This document shows, piece by piece, positions 1 to 8,478 of a stretch of 64,000 nt of DNA. This DNA is from Marivirga salinae. Lineage in GTDB: Bacteria > Bacteroidota > Bacteroidia > Cytophagales > Cyclobacteriaceae. The notes beneath the pieces are model-generated. The model saw only the letters and a list, made by a program, of their open reading frames with translations, was not told the DNA's origin and searched no databases. The stretch is taken from positions 4,030,001 through 4,094,000 of the forward strand of contig NZ_CP129971.1 in NCBI RefSeq assembly GCF_030503855.1, read 5' to 3'. Both the position numbers and the translations under genes were made by a program. The first letter of the stretch is position 1; each line of letters begins with the position of its first letter.

Positions 1-1534
1 TATTTTCTGGTCTCAATTCCGCTGTAGGTTGTAAGCTATTGACATAACTCAGAGATTTATATCCTAAGTTTTTTTCTGCCCATTTTAGCCATTGTATAAT
101 AAAAGGTTTACCTATTGCAGCAATAGGTGCAATACTGCCACTTGTATCACCATCCATTGTGGTATATCCAACACTTCCTTCGCTTCTATTGGAAGTGGTT
201 AAGAGCAAAGCATTTTTGATATTGGCTAATATCCAAATAATTGGAGAACGTGCTCTTGCTTGAATATTTTGAAGTGCAATATCATCTTGTTCCCAGTTTA
301 ACTTCCTACCAATATTATCTGATATTTTCTGAGTGTATCCATTTACTTCATCATCTATATTCCAATGATAAAAAATAGCACCAATTTCATTTGCAAGCTT
401 TTTTGCTGATTCGAAAGTTGTATAACCTGAGTTTTCTGTGCTTTGATAAGCAGTAGTAAAAATACGGTTTGCTATTATTTTACTTGCCTCTTCTTCAATT
501 TTTAGTTCTTCATACCAGTCAGCTTTATGGATTTTTTTTAGAAATAATTCCAAACCTAATTCCTCAATGCCTAAGCGAATCATTTCAGCCACTAAAACAG
601 CTGAAGTGGATGAATCCGCTCCCCCACTTAAAGAAAGCACAAATCCATTGCTATAGCTTTTTCTAAGGTAGTCGAATAATGCTAAACTAACTGCTTTCCT
701 GAATTCTTGATTAGGATTTGATTTAAAAGGAGAAGCAATTTTCGCATGATCTTTCTGCGTATCCCAAATTCCCAATTGATAATTCCTAAAAGACAATAAC
801 TCATTTCTGAATTTCAGCTCACCATTTTTAGCAATCATCAATTCACCATCATAAATCATTCTTCCAGCTTCATTTCCGAGAAGATTAGCATAAATGTAAG
901 TGCAATTGTATTTTTCAGAACTGCTCAACACTAAATCCTGTCTGCTTAAAGACTTGTCAATAGCGAAATGGCTGGCAGATGGATTCAATATTAAATTTAC
1001 GCCCCTTTCACATAATCTATTCGCAGGACGGTCGTCCCTCCAAGCATCTTCACATATTTCAAAACCAATCGTATACTCTTCAAACTCGATTACATAATCT
1101 CCAATTGGAATTTCTTTCCCATTCAAACTTATATTAGCCTGCTTACCTACTTCCCAGGCTGTAAACCAACGGGGTTCATAATGAACACCATCTTGGGCTA
1201 AATTTTGTTTCGGAATTATGTATTGGATTTGCCCTCCAGAACAAAATGCTACACAATTGTACATTTTGTCTTCAAATTTTATGGGTAAACCTGCGGTAAA
1301 AGCAAGATTTGGTGCTGCAGGAAGTATCTTTTCGGTTAATGTCTTTAGCGCTTTTCTCCACATCCATTCACTTAAAAAGACATCTTCGCAGCCATAACCA
1401 CAAATGCTTAATTCTGGGAAACACAATAATTTAACATCCTGCTGTTGAGCATCATTTAAAGCTTCTAAAATATTGTGAGTATTTCCATCCCAATCCATTG
1501 GGATTTGATTAAGCGTTGCACCTGCAATTTTCAT
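1..1534 (-). CDS. nadE: Glutamine-dependent NAD+ synthetase (C-terminus off window)
   Basis: Makes NAD+ from deamido-NAD+, ATP and glutamine in the cytosol. Translation from the ATG at 1534 gives an N-terminal nitrilase-type glutaminase domain, starting MKIAGATLNQIPMDWDGN, with FPELSICGYGCEDVF (catalytic Glu region) and GFEICEDAWR (nucleophile Cys). The synthetase domain follows, with the ATP P-loop LSLSGGADSSTSAV near residue 303. About 511 residues are inside the window and the frame is open to base 1, so the gene is truncated only by the window edge. It lies 36 bp downstream of rnc on the same strand, probably as the last member of acpP-fabF-rnc-nadE. Two-domain architecture and motifs make the call secure. 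Confidence 0.95.
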   Translation of the reverse strand, partial: MKIAGATLNQIPMDWDGNTHNILEALNDAQQQDVKLLCFPELSICGYGCEDVFLSEWMWRKALKTLTEKILPAAPNLAFTAGLPIKFEDKMYNCVAFCSGGQIQYIIPKQNLAQDGVHYEPRWFTAWEVGKQANISLNGKEIPIGDYVIEFEEYTIGFEICEDAWRDDRPANRLCERGVNLILNPSASHFAIDKSLSRQDLVLSSSEKYNCTYIYANLLGNEAGRMIYDGELMIAKNGELKFRNELLSFRNYQLGIWDTQKDHAKIASPFKSNPNQEFRKAVSLALFDYLRKSYSNGFVLSLSGGADSSTSAVLVAEMIRLGIEELGLELFLKKIHKADWYEELKIEEEASKIIANRIFTTAYQSTENSGYTTFESAKKLANEIGAIFYHWNIDDEVNGYTQKISDNIGRKLNWEQDDIALQNIQARARSPIIWILANIKNALLLTTSNRSEGSVGYTTMDGDTSGSIAPIAAIGKPFIIQWLKWAEKNLGYKSLSYVNSLQPTAELRPEN

Positions 1535-1570
1535 AATACTTTTTTTAGAATACCTGTTTATGGCTACGAA

Positions 1571-2302
1571 CTATATAAGCTTTAATTTTTGACATGCTTT
1601 AAAAGCAGCATTCTGTTCTGCTTTCTTTTTATTGAGACCAGCTCCCTTTGAGATTTTATTACCATTTACAATAATAACAGCCCTAAATTCTCTTTTCGTA
1701 CCCTCTTGCTTTTGGTCTTCAACATCAAATCTTATAGATTTATTAACTTTCTGAGACCACTCAATAAGAATGCTTTTATAATTGGTATTGTTTTCAATTA
1801 TCTCATCTAAATCGAAATGAGGTATAATTAATTTATTGATGATAAATCTTTGACAATATTTATAACCTCTATCAATATAAACAGCCCCAATGAAAGCTTC
1901 CATCATATCACCATAAATAGATTTAAAATGAAAGCGACTTTTGGAAAAATCAGATTCAAGCATTTGACTGATCCCGATTTTTTTTGCTAGAAGGCTTAAA
2001 GATTCACGATTAACTATCCTAGAACGTATTTCGGTGAGAAAACCTTCATCTTTAAAAGGATACTTTTTAAAAAGATAATCAGCTACGACTGCCCCAAGAA
2101 TTGCATCCCCGAGATATTCAAGTCTTTCATTAGAGGCTCTAAACCCATTAGGAAGTATTTTAGCCACACTAGAATGTTGTGTAACTAATCGAAATAACTC
2201 TAAACGAAAAGGCTTGTAGCCAACAATAGATTTTATTGCAGCTACAAGCCTTTTGTCTTCTTGAGATAATTTTTTGAAGGAAGTAAAAAATCGCCTAATC
2301 AA
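1571..2302 (-). CDS. rnc: Ribonuclease III
   Basis: Double-strand-specific endoribonuclease for rRNA and mRNA processing; 243 residues, normal for bacterial RNase III with a basic N-terminal extension. The signature NERLEYLGDAILG is at residues 58-70 (E59, E62, D66) and the second metal-binding pair is GDMMEAFIGA (D132, E135). A double-stranded RNA-binding domain occupies about residues 174-243, ending in GLNKKKAEQNAAFKAC. It starts only 9 bp after the fabF stop, in the common Bacteroidota order acpP-fabF-rnc. All key residues are present. Confidence 0.97.
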   Translation of the reverse strand: MIRRFFTSFKKLSQEDKRLVAAIKSIVGYKPFRLELFRLVTQHSSVAKILPNGFRASNERLEYLGDAILGAVVADYLFKKYPFKDEGFLTEIRSRIVNRESLSLLAKKIGISQMLESDFSKSRFHFKSIYGDMMEAFIGAVYIDRGYKYCQRFIINKLIIPHFDLDEIIENNTNYKSILIEWSQKVNKSIRFDVEDQKQEGTKREFRAVIIVNGNKISKGAGLNKKKAEQNAAFKACQKLKLI

Positions 2303-2311
2303 AGTCGGAAA

Positions 2312-3562
2312 TTAATCTAACTTTCTTAAAATGATCGAAGTATTGTGACCTCCAAAACCGAAGGTATTACTCAATACTGTTTTCACTTTCCTTTCTTGTG
2401 CTTTATTAAATGTGAAATTCAATTTTGGATCGAACTCATCATCATCCGTAAAATGGTTAATCGTAGGAGGAACCATTTGTTTTTCAAGAGCGAAAATACA
2501 TGCTAAAGCTTCAATTGCACCAGCTGCACCTAATAAGTGGCCAGTCATTGATTTAGTTGAACTTATGTTAAGATTATAAGCATGTTCACCAAATACTTTT
2601 TTTATAGCTCTGGATTCACTTAAATCACCCAATGGAGTTGAAGTTCCATGTACGTTAATATAATCAATTTCAGTTGGATCGATTTCAGCATCCTCTATTG
2701 CATATTTCATCACATTAGTAGCTCCCAAACCTTCAGGGTGTGGTGCAGTCATGTGGTGAGCATCAGCAGACATTCCGCCACCGATAACCTCAGCGTAGAT
2801 TTTGGCTCCACGAGCAACTGCATGCTCATATTCCTCCAAAATCAATGCTGCTCCTCCTTCACCTAATACAAATCCATCCCGTTCTTTATCAAATGGACGT
2901 GATGCTGTGCTAGGATCGTCATTTCTTTCAGACAAAGCCTTCATAGCATTAAATCCACCAATTCCTGACTCCGTTACAGAAGCTTCAGAACCACCAGAAA
3001 TAAATACATCCGCTTTTCCTAAACGAATATAATTATAAGCATCGATTAAAGCATTTGTAGCAGATGCGCAAGCAGAAACCGTTACAAAGTTTGGTCCTCT
3101 AAAGCCATATTTAATGGAAATTAGCCCTGCGCAAATATCAGAAATCATCTTAGGGATGAAAAATGGATTAAAGCGAGGATTTCTATCGTTGGTAACGAAA
3201 TTATCAACCTCTTCTTGAAAAGTTTTTATACCTCCAATACCTGAGCCCCAAATTACCCCTGCTCTATCTAAATCAATTTTAGATAAATCAAGCTTTGAAT
3301 CCTGAATTGCTTGCTCAGCGGTAATCATACCATACTGAGTGAAAGGATCCATTTTTCTGGCTTCTTTACGATCGAGGTAATCCTCAGCCTGGAAGTTTTT
3401 TACTTCACAAGCGAATTGCGTTTTGAATTTGGACGCATCAAATTTAGTAATGGGACCGGCTCCGCTTGTACCCAAAGCTAGGTTCCCCCAATATTCTTCG
3501 ACAGAATTTCCAATGGGCGTCAAAGCACCCAGTCCCGTTACAACTACCCTTTTTAAATTCAT
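2312..3562 (-). CDS. fabF: Beta-ketoacyl-ACP synthase II
   Basis: Condensing enzyme of type II fatty-acid synthesis; extends acyl-ACP with malonyl-ACP. At 416 residues it is the usual length. The catalytic triad is visible as C165 (VSACASATNA), H305 (NVHGTSTPLGD) and H342 (TGHLLGAAGA), with the C-terminal glycine-rich NTFGFGGHN loop. It sits 22 bp downstream of acpP, its substrate carrier, and 9 bp upstream of rnc on the same strand, so the genes are almost certainly co-transcribed. Confidence 0.97.
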   Translation of the reverse strand: MNLKRVVVTGLGALTPIGNSVEEYWGNLALGTSGAGPITKFDASKFKTQFACEVKNFQAEDYLDRKEARKMDPFTQYGMITAEQAIQDSKLDLSKIDLDRAGVIWGSGIGGIKTFQEEVDNFVTNDRNPRFNPFFIPKMISDICAGLISIKYGFRGPNFVTVSACASATNALIDAYNYIRLGKADVFISGGSEASVTESGIGGFNAMKALSERNDDPSTASRPFDKERDGFVLGEGGAALILEEYEHAVARGAKIYAEVIGGGMSADAHHMTAPHPEGLGATNVMKYAIEDAEIDPTEIDYINVHGTSTPLGDLSESRAIKKVFGEHAYNLNISSTKSMTGHLLGAAGAIEALACIFALEKQMVPPTINHFTDDDEFDPKLNFTFNKAQERKVKTVLSNTFGFGGHNTSIILRKLD

Positions 3563-3584
3563 AAATGAATTTTGAGCTATTAAA

Positions 3585-3821
3585 TTATTTTACGTTTTCT
3601 TCTAAGTAAGAAATGGCCTGTCCAACAGTACCAATATTTTCGGCTTGATCATCTGGAATAGAAATATTGAATTCCTTTTCAAACTCCATGATCAACTCCA
3701 CTGTATCCAGTGAATCTGCTCCCAAATCATTGGTGAAGCTTGCTTCTGCAGTCACTTCTGACTCTTCTACACCTAGTTTGTCAATGATAATTGCCTTTAC
3801 TTTCTGTGCTATTTCAGACAT
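3585..3821 (-). CDS. acpP: Acyl carrier protein
   Basis: Carrier of growing acyl chains on a 4'-phosphopantetheine arm. 78 residues, acidic, with the modification motif [15 protein letters not shown]; the attachment residue is Ser37. The call is unambiguous from length and motif. It is the first gene of the acpP-fabF-rnc-nadE group, and a Bacteroidota-type promoter lies just upstream. Confidence 0.97.
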   Translation of the reverse strand: MSEIAQKVKAIIIDKLGVEESEVTAEASFTNDLGADSLDTVELIMEFEKEFNISIPDDQAENIGTVGQAISYLEENVK

Positions 3822-3855
3822 TATTTTAGAATTTTAGTTTTAAATACTCCGCAAA

Positions 3856-3883
3856 GAAATGTATTTCCCTCATTAATGTCAAA
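3856..3883 (-). promoter_or_regulatory. Candidate Bacteroidota-type promoter of acpP operon
   Basis: On the minus strand TTTG (3880-3883) is followed after 16 bp by TACATTTC (3856-3863), close to the Bacteroidota sigma-factor consensus TTTG / TAnnTTTG. The -7 element lies about 35 bp before the acpP start. Inferred from pattern only. Confidence 0.4.
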
Positions 3884-3975
3884 CTATTTTTTTCCTTTCG
3901 TACAAGTATTTTAATTTCTGGGTAACTTTATTCCACAAGTTTTAGATTAAATTGAAATATTTATAACTTAAACCT

Positions 3976-4401
3976 ATGAACAAACAACTTTGGCAAGATA
4001 CATTTAGTGTAGACTTTCAATTATTAGCTATTTCCTCTTCTTTGACTGATTTTCAAATGGCATGGCACATAAATGAACATACTCATTTTTCATTAAAAAG
4101 AGCAAAAGACCATCTCATAGAATTGAAAAAAGGACACTTTCTTAATACATCTTGCTTTCAACATCAAACAGAAAACATTTCCATAAAATTACTGAAAAAT
4201 AAATTAAATGAAAGTGAAGCTCCACAAGCTTTCCTGATTCCTGAAATGAAAAACATCGACTATTTCCTACTAATTCACGATGATACAGAAGAATTAGAAA
4301 TACTTAATGTAAAAAGTACACTAAGTAAAATAAAAAATGTAATTTTGATTCAAATTTTGGATGCCAACCGATTAAAATCGGTTGTAAACTTAATGACATA
4401 A
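3976..4401 (+). CDS. IPExxxDY family protein
   Basis: 141-residue cytosolic protein of unknown biochemical role, recognised by its eponymous motif IPEMKNIDYFLLIHDD at about residues 88-103. The N-terminal part resembles a cold-shock-independent, aromatic-rich fold with no signal peptide or membrane segment. In many Bacteroidota this family lies directly before pyruvate kinase, and here the pyk start is only 13 bp downstream, so the two are likely co-transcribed. Divergent from acpP across 154 bp. Family identity is firm; function is unknown. Confidence 0.85.
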   Translation: MNKQLWQDTFSVDFQLLAISSSLTDFQMAWHINEHTHFSLKRAKDHLIELKKGHFLNTSCFQHQTENISIKLLKNKLNESEAPQAFLIPEMKNIDYFLLIHDDTEELEILNVKSTLSKIKNVILIQILDANRLKSVVNLMT

Positions 4402-4414
4402 AAGAATTTATATA

Positions 4415-5851
4415 ATGAAAAGAGAAAACATCAAATTCAACAAATCAAAAATTGTAGCAACCGTTGGCCCAGCTTCCAACACTAAAGAGATGTTACAAAA
4501 ATTAGTGAAAGCAGGTGCCGATGTTTTTAGACTCAACTTCTCACATGGTGATCATAAAATCCATCAGCAAACACTTCAATATATTGAGGAGATTAATAAA
4601 GAATGGGGAACCAACATTAGTATACTGCAAGATTTGCAAGGCCCTAAAATTAGGTGCGGAGAAATAAAAGACGGAAGCGTTGAAATAAAAGAGGGGGATG
4701 AATTCATCATCTCTATCAAAGAAATGGTTGGCGATGCCAAAAAAGTCTCTACTACTTATCAGGGCTTACCTTCAGATGTTAAAAAAGGAGATACCATTTT
4801 GATAGATGATGGAAACATTCAATTAAAAGTGATTTCATCCGATAAAACGGAAGTTAAAACCAAAATAATTTATGGTGGAGAACTAAAGTCCAAGAAAGGA
4901 ATCAACTTACCCAACACGAATGTTTCAGCTCCCAGCTTAACAGAGAAAGATTTAGAAGATTTAAAATTTGGACTTAAAAATGAGGTAGATTGGATAGCAT
5001 TATCATTTGTAAGATCTGCTGCTGATGTTCTGGATTTGAAAAACAGAATTCGATATAACGGAAAAGAATGTAAAGTTGTGGCGAAAATTGAGAAGCCAGA
5101 AGCCTTAAAAGATATTGATAATATTATTGCCGCAACCGATGCAGTTATGGTAGCACGTGGTGATTTAGGAGTTGAAATCCCAATGGAAGATGTTCCATTA
5201 GCTCAAAAAATGATCATCAGAAAATGTAATGAAGCATGCAAACCGGTAATTGTTGCTACACAGATGATGGAAAGTATGATCGAAAACCCTCGTCCTACTA
5301 GAGCTGAAACCAATGATGTAGCCAATGCTATTTTAGATGGTGGTGATGCTGTAATGCTATCAGCAGAATCTGCAGCTGGACATTACCCAGTTGAATCTGT
5401 TATGAGTATGTCTAACACTATTGCTAGCATTGAAAAACATGATTCTATTTATTTTAAATATGGTCATGTGTCTCGAAATTCAGATACTTTTAATAGCGAT
5501 AATCTGGTTCAAACTGCTTGTAAATTAGCTCAAGAAACAAATGCCAAAGCCATAGTTGGAATGACAAAATCAGGTTATACAGCTTATAGATTAGCTAGCC
5601 ACAGACCAAAAGCTGGAATATTTATTTTCACTCCAAATCATGACTTATTGGAAACCATTAATTTAGTTTGGGGAGTTAGAGGCTATATTTATGAAAACTA
5701 TGAAAGCACCGACCAAACTTTTGCTGACATTGAAAACACCTTAAAAAAGGATAATCATGTACAAAGTGGTGATATTATTATTTTAATGGCTAGTATGCCA
5801 ATTAAAGATAAAAACCGAACCAATATGTTAAAAGTAACTGAGGTGAAATAA
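4415..5851 (+). CDS. pyk: Pyruvate kinase
   Basis: Final glycolytic step: phosphoenolpyruvate + ADP to pyruvate + ATP. 478 residues, standard length. Visible motifs are the N-terminal TVGPASNTKEML, the NFSHGDH loop, LQDLQGPKIR, the active-site lysine region VAKIEKPEAL (about residues 221-230) and the metal-binding MVARGDLGVEIP (about 244-255), followed by ATQMMESM. The C-terminal allosteric domain is complete. It is followed by a strong terminator at 5871-5902. Confidence 0.97.
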   Translation: MKRENIKFNKSKIVATVGPASNTKEMLQKLVKAGADVFRLNFSHGDHKIHQQTLQYIEEINKEWGTNISILQDLQGPKIRCGEIKDGSVEIKEGDEFIISIKEMVGDAKKVSTTYQGLPSDVKKGDTILIDDGNIQLKVISSDKTEVKTKIIYGGELKSKKGINLPNTNVSAPSLTEKDLEDLKFGLKNEVDWIALSFVRSAADVLDLKNRIRYNGKECKVVAKIEKPEALKDIDNIIAATDAVMVARGDLGVEIPMEDVPLAQKMIIRKCNEACKPVIVATQMMESMIENPRPTRAETNDVANAILDGGDAVMLSAESAAGHYPVESVMSMSNTIASIEKHDSIYFKYGHVSRNSDTFNSDNLVQTACKLAQETNAKAIVGMTKSGYTAYRLASHRPKAGIFIFTPNHDLLETINLVWGVRGYIYENYESTDQTFADIENTLKKDNHVQSGDIIILMASMPIKDKNRTNMLKVTEVK

Positions 5852-5870
5852 GATAATCTTAATCAAAAAA

Positions 5871-5902
5871 AATAGCCATTGATTTTAAGTTCAATGGCTA
5901 TT
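5871..5902. terminator. Bidirectional intrinsic terminator after pyk
   Basis: Perfect 12-bp stem (aatagccattga / tcaatggctatt) with an 8-nt loop, followed by eight T on the plus strand and preceded by eight A, so it can also end minus-strand transcripts such as that of the small gene at 5953-6240. Confidence 0.9.
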
Positions 5903-5952
5903 TTTTTTGTTCTTAGCTTTTAAATTCTCTTTAGAATTAAATTATAAAAAGC

Positions 5953-6240
5953 TTACTTGAATTTATTTTTCAGGTTTTGAAAAGCATTTTTCAAACCATC
6001 CAATTGGTTTTCAGCTTTTGACTTCAATTCTTCTATATCCTCTTCATTCGCATTTTCCACTTTGTTAATGAAAGCCTTAGCTTCATCCATTTTAGATTCC
6101 AGATCTTTAGCTTCTTGACTTCCTTCCAGCTGACCTTCAGCATAGGCGCCTTTTGTCTCAGCTTTTAACTTATCGAAGTCTGCCTTCCATTCTTCTACTT
6201 GTGAAATTAACTTTTGCTTTAAAGCATCTCTAGTGTCCAT
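5953..6240 (-). CDS. Small coiled-coil protein, 95 residues
   Basis: Highly charged all-helical protein without signal or membrane segment. Nearly the whole length is heptad-like (VEEWKADFDKLKAET, then LKSKAENQLDGLKNAFQNLK), so a coiled coil is predicted. It resembles small coiled-coil proteins annotated elsewhere as sll1863-type stress proteins, but I cannot confirm that membership. A second 95-residue coiled-coil protein at 12000-12287 has a similar layout and may be a distant paralogue. Monocistronic, ending at the shared terminator 5871-5902. Confidence 0.7.
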   Translation of the reverse strand: MDTRDALKQKLISQVEEWKADFDKLKAETKGAYAEGQLEGSQEAKDLESKMDEAKAFINKVENANEEDIEELKSKAENQLDGLKNAFQNLKNKFK

Positions 6241-6310
6241 AATGTGTTGTTTTAGTTTAAAAAGTATATAATATTTAACCCCTTAGGGTAAATATTGTTA
6301 CAATTATTCA

Positions 6311-7756
6311 TTATTTCGACTTTACATTGTTTGTCGTATCTTTCTTCTTTAAAGGAATTTCAACAAAAATTAGGGTACCTTCTTTTGATTCAATTGTCAT
6401 TCTACCTGATAGACTTTCAGTTCTTTTATTCATATTGAATAGTCCAAAACTTCTATCAGAATTTAATTTTTCATCTACATCAAATCCTTTTCCATTATCC
6501 TCTATAGTGAGCTGTAAAATATTATCATGATTTGTAATCTGAACAAATACTTCAGTAGCCTCAGCATACTTAATGATATTATTTAGAGACTCTTGAGTAA
6601 TCCTAAAGAGGTTGTATTCAATATTAAGATCTTCAATTCTTTGCTCCAAATTGGTGTAAAAATTAAATTCAGTATGGTCAATTGAGGCATTTAATTCACC
6701 AATCAATTCTTTTAAGGTTTCAACAAAACCAAAGTCTTCAACTGATTTTGGTATTAATTCATAAGCTATGCTTCTGGTCTCTTGCAATCCTTTTCGTAAA
6801 AATCTGACTCCACTCCGAAATTTCTTAAGTTCATTTTCAGAAATTTGAATAGAGTTTTCGTCCAGAGATTCAAAATTCATTAGCGCGATAGTAAGTGTTT
6901 GTTGCAAACCATCATGAATATCTCTCGCAATCTTACTTTTCTGTCTGTCTTCAGCCTCTATAACTGCCGACATTATTCTTTCTTCATGATTTACCCTGTC
7001 CGTAATGTCCTGACTCACCATCAAAAACCCGCTTTGTTTATTTTTAGAATGGAGAGGGCCAATTACAGTTGAAAACCATTGAAAATTCTCATAAAAATTA
7101 AAGGCTCGTGTAATAATATTATGACTTTTCTTGGTTCTGACCACCTTAGCCATCGCTTGAAAAAATTTCTTTATTTCATCTTCAGGTAAAAACTCTGAAA
7201 TATTTTTTCCGAGACTATCTATTGTTATTGCTACATTGCCTTGATTAATTTCTAATATATTACCATCCAAATCAGTATGTATTATTTGAGCTGGCACATT
7301 ATCCGAAATAATCTTTAGCTTTTCAGAAGTTTCCTGTAGTTCCTTATAATAAAAATCTTTCTCTCTTAGTGTTTTCACCATATGATAAGCACTATCAATA
7401 TCGAATTTCAGTCTATCATAATTATCTGACTTTTCATGAAAGCGGTAAATATTAACTTTATTAATGGCCTGTATGATAACTTCCTGATTCACAACCCCTG
7501 TTAGTAAAATTCTAGCAACTTTTGGTTGAATATCTTTGATGGCCTGCAGAAACTCTATTCCATCCATCACAGGCATAATTTGATCGGTTAAGATTACATC
7601 AACCTCATTATTTTTGAGATAGTTTATCCCCTTATTAGGATCACTAAAGCCTAATATCTCATAATATTCTTCTAAATTAGCCTCTAGAATAGCTAGATTA
7701 ATTTCATCATCATCAAGATAAAATACTTTAGGTTTTATATTTTTACTATCTTCCAT
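6311..7756 (-). CDS. Hybrid sensor: receiver-PAS-HisKA_3 histidine kinase
   Basis: Cytosolic 481-residue signalling kinase with no membrane segment. In order: a receiver domain at about 8-125 with phosphoacceptor D58 (VILTDQIMPVMDG); a PAS domain at about 145-255; a NarX/DegS-type dimerisation domain with the phospho-His at H281 (SKIARDIHDGLQQTL); and an HATPase domain at about 370-470 (NNIIKYAEA, EDNGKGFDVDE). An N-terminal receiver makes it an internal relay partner rather than a membrane sensor. It is divergent from a NarL-type regulator 44 bp away, its probable partner. The input signal is unknown. Confidence 0.9.
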   Translation of the reverse strand: MEDSKNIKPKVFYLDDDEINLAILEANLEEYYEILGFSDPNKGINYLKNNEVDVILTDQIMPVMDGIEFLQAIKDIQPKVARILLTGVVNQEVIIQAINKVNIYRFHEKSDNYDRLKFDIDSAYHMVKTLREKDFYYKELQETSEKLKIISDNVPAQIIHTDLDGNILEINQGNVAITIDSLGKNISEFLPEDEIKKFFQAMAKVVRTKKSHNIITRAFNFYENFQWFSTVIGPLHSKNKQSGFLMVSQDITDRVNHEERIMSAVIEAEDRQKSKIARDIHDGLQQTLTIALMNFESLDENSIQISENELKKFRSGVRFLRKGLQETRSIAYELIPKSVEDFGFVETLKELIGELNASIDHTEFNFYTNLEQRIEDLNIEYNLFRITQESLNNIIKYAEATEVFVQITNHDNILQLTIEDNGKGFDVDEKLNSDRSFGLFNMNKRTESLSGRMTIESKEGTLIFVEIPLKKKDTTNNVKSK

Positions 7757-7800
7757 AGTTTAATTTTTACAGTTGTATAAAGTTATTATTATATTTCGGA

Positions 7801-8448
7801 ATGATAAAAGTTTTGTTAGTTGATGACCACCGTTTAATTCGAGACGGAATAAGGTTTTACTTAGAAAAAGAAGGGCATGAGATCACAATTGTTGGTGAGG
7901 CTAGTGATGGAAAGCAGGCTTTAATTTTTTTAGAGAAAAATCCTGATGAAGTAGATATCATGCTTACAGATATCAGCATGCCCGAAATGAACGGTGTTGA
8001 ATTGGCAACTGAGGTGAATAAAAAATTTCAATCCGTCAAAATCATCGCACTTACAATGATTAAGGATAGTCAATATGTAAAGCAAATGCTTCAAGCAGGT
8101 GCATCGGGTTACCTTTTGAAAAACGCAAGAGAAAAAGAAATTGTAGATGCTGTGAAAGCGGTTTATAATGGAGAATCCTATTATGCGCAGGAAGCTACAA
8201 AAGCCATTATGGATTTCATGAGTAAGAAAAAGCAAGATTCTGACGTGGTAGCTATCTCTAAAAGAGAAAAGGAGGTTTTGAGATTAATTATTGATGAGTT
8301 AAGCAATCAAGAAATAGCAGATAAACTATTTATTAGTATAAGGACAGTAGAGGCCCATAAAAGAAATTTAATGGAGAAAACGGGTTCCAAAACACTTGCA
8401 GGATTAGTTAAATACGCCATCAACAACTTTTTATTTGAAGATTTATAA
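7801..8448 (+). CDS. NarL/LuxR-family response regulator
   Basis: 215-residue two-component transcription factor. Receiver domain at 1-120 with phosphoacceptor D57 (IMLTDISMPEMNG) and conserved Lys in YLLKNA; LuxR-type helix-turn-helix at about 150-205 (ISKREKEVLRLI ... RTVEAHKRNLMEKTG). Divergent from the HisKA_3 kinase at 6311-7756, which is the class of kinase that pairs with NarL regulators. The patatin-like gene follows 30 bp downstream and may share its transcript. Target genes cannot be read from the sequence. Confidence 0.92.
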   Translation: MIKVLLVDDHRLIRDGIRFYLEKEGHEITIVGEASDGKQALIFLEKNPDEVDIMLTDISMPEMNGVELATEVNKKFQSVKIIALTMIKDSQYVKQMLQAGASGYLLKNAREKEIVDAVKAVYNGESYYAQEATKAIMDFMSKKKQDSDVVAISKREKEVLRLIIDELSNQEIADKLFISIRTVEAHKRNLMEKTGSKTLAGLVKYAINNFLFEDL

Positions 8449-8478
8449 GCACTCTAAAAGGAAGGAAATGAAGTCTAT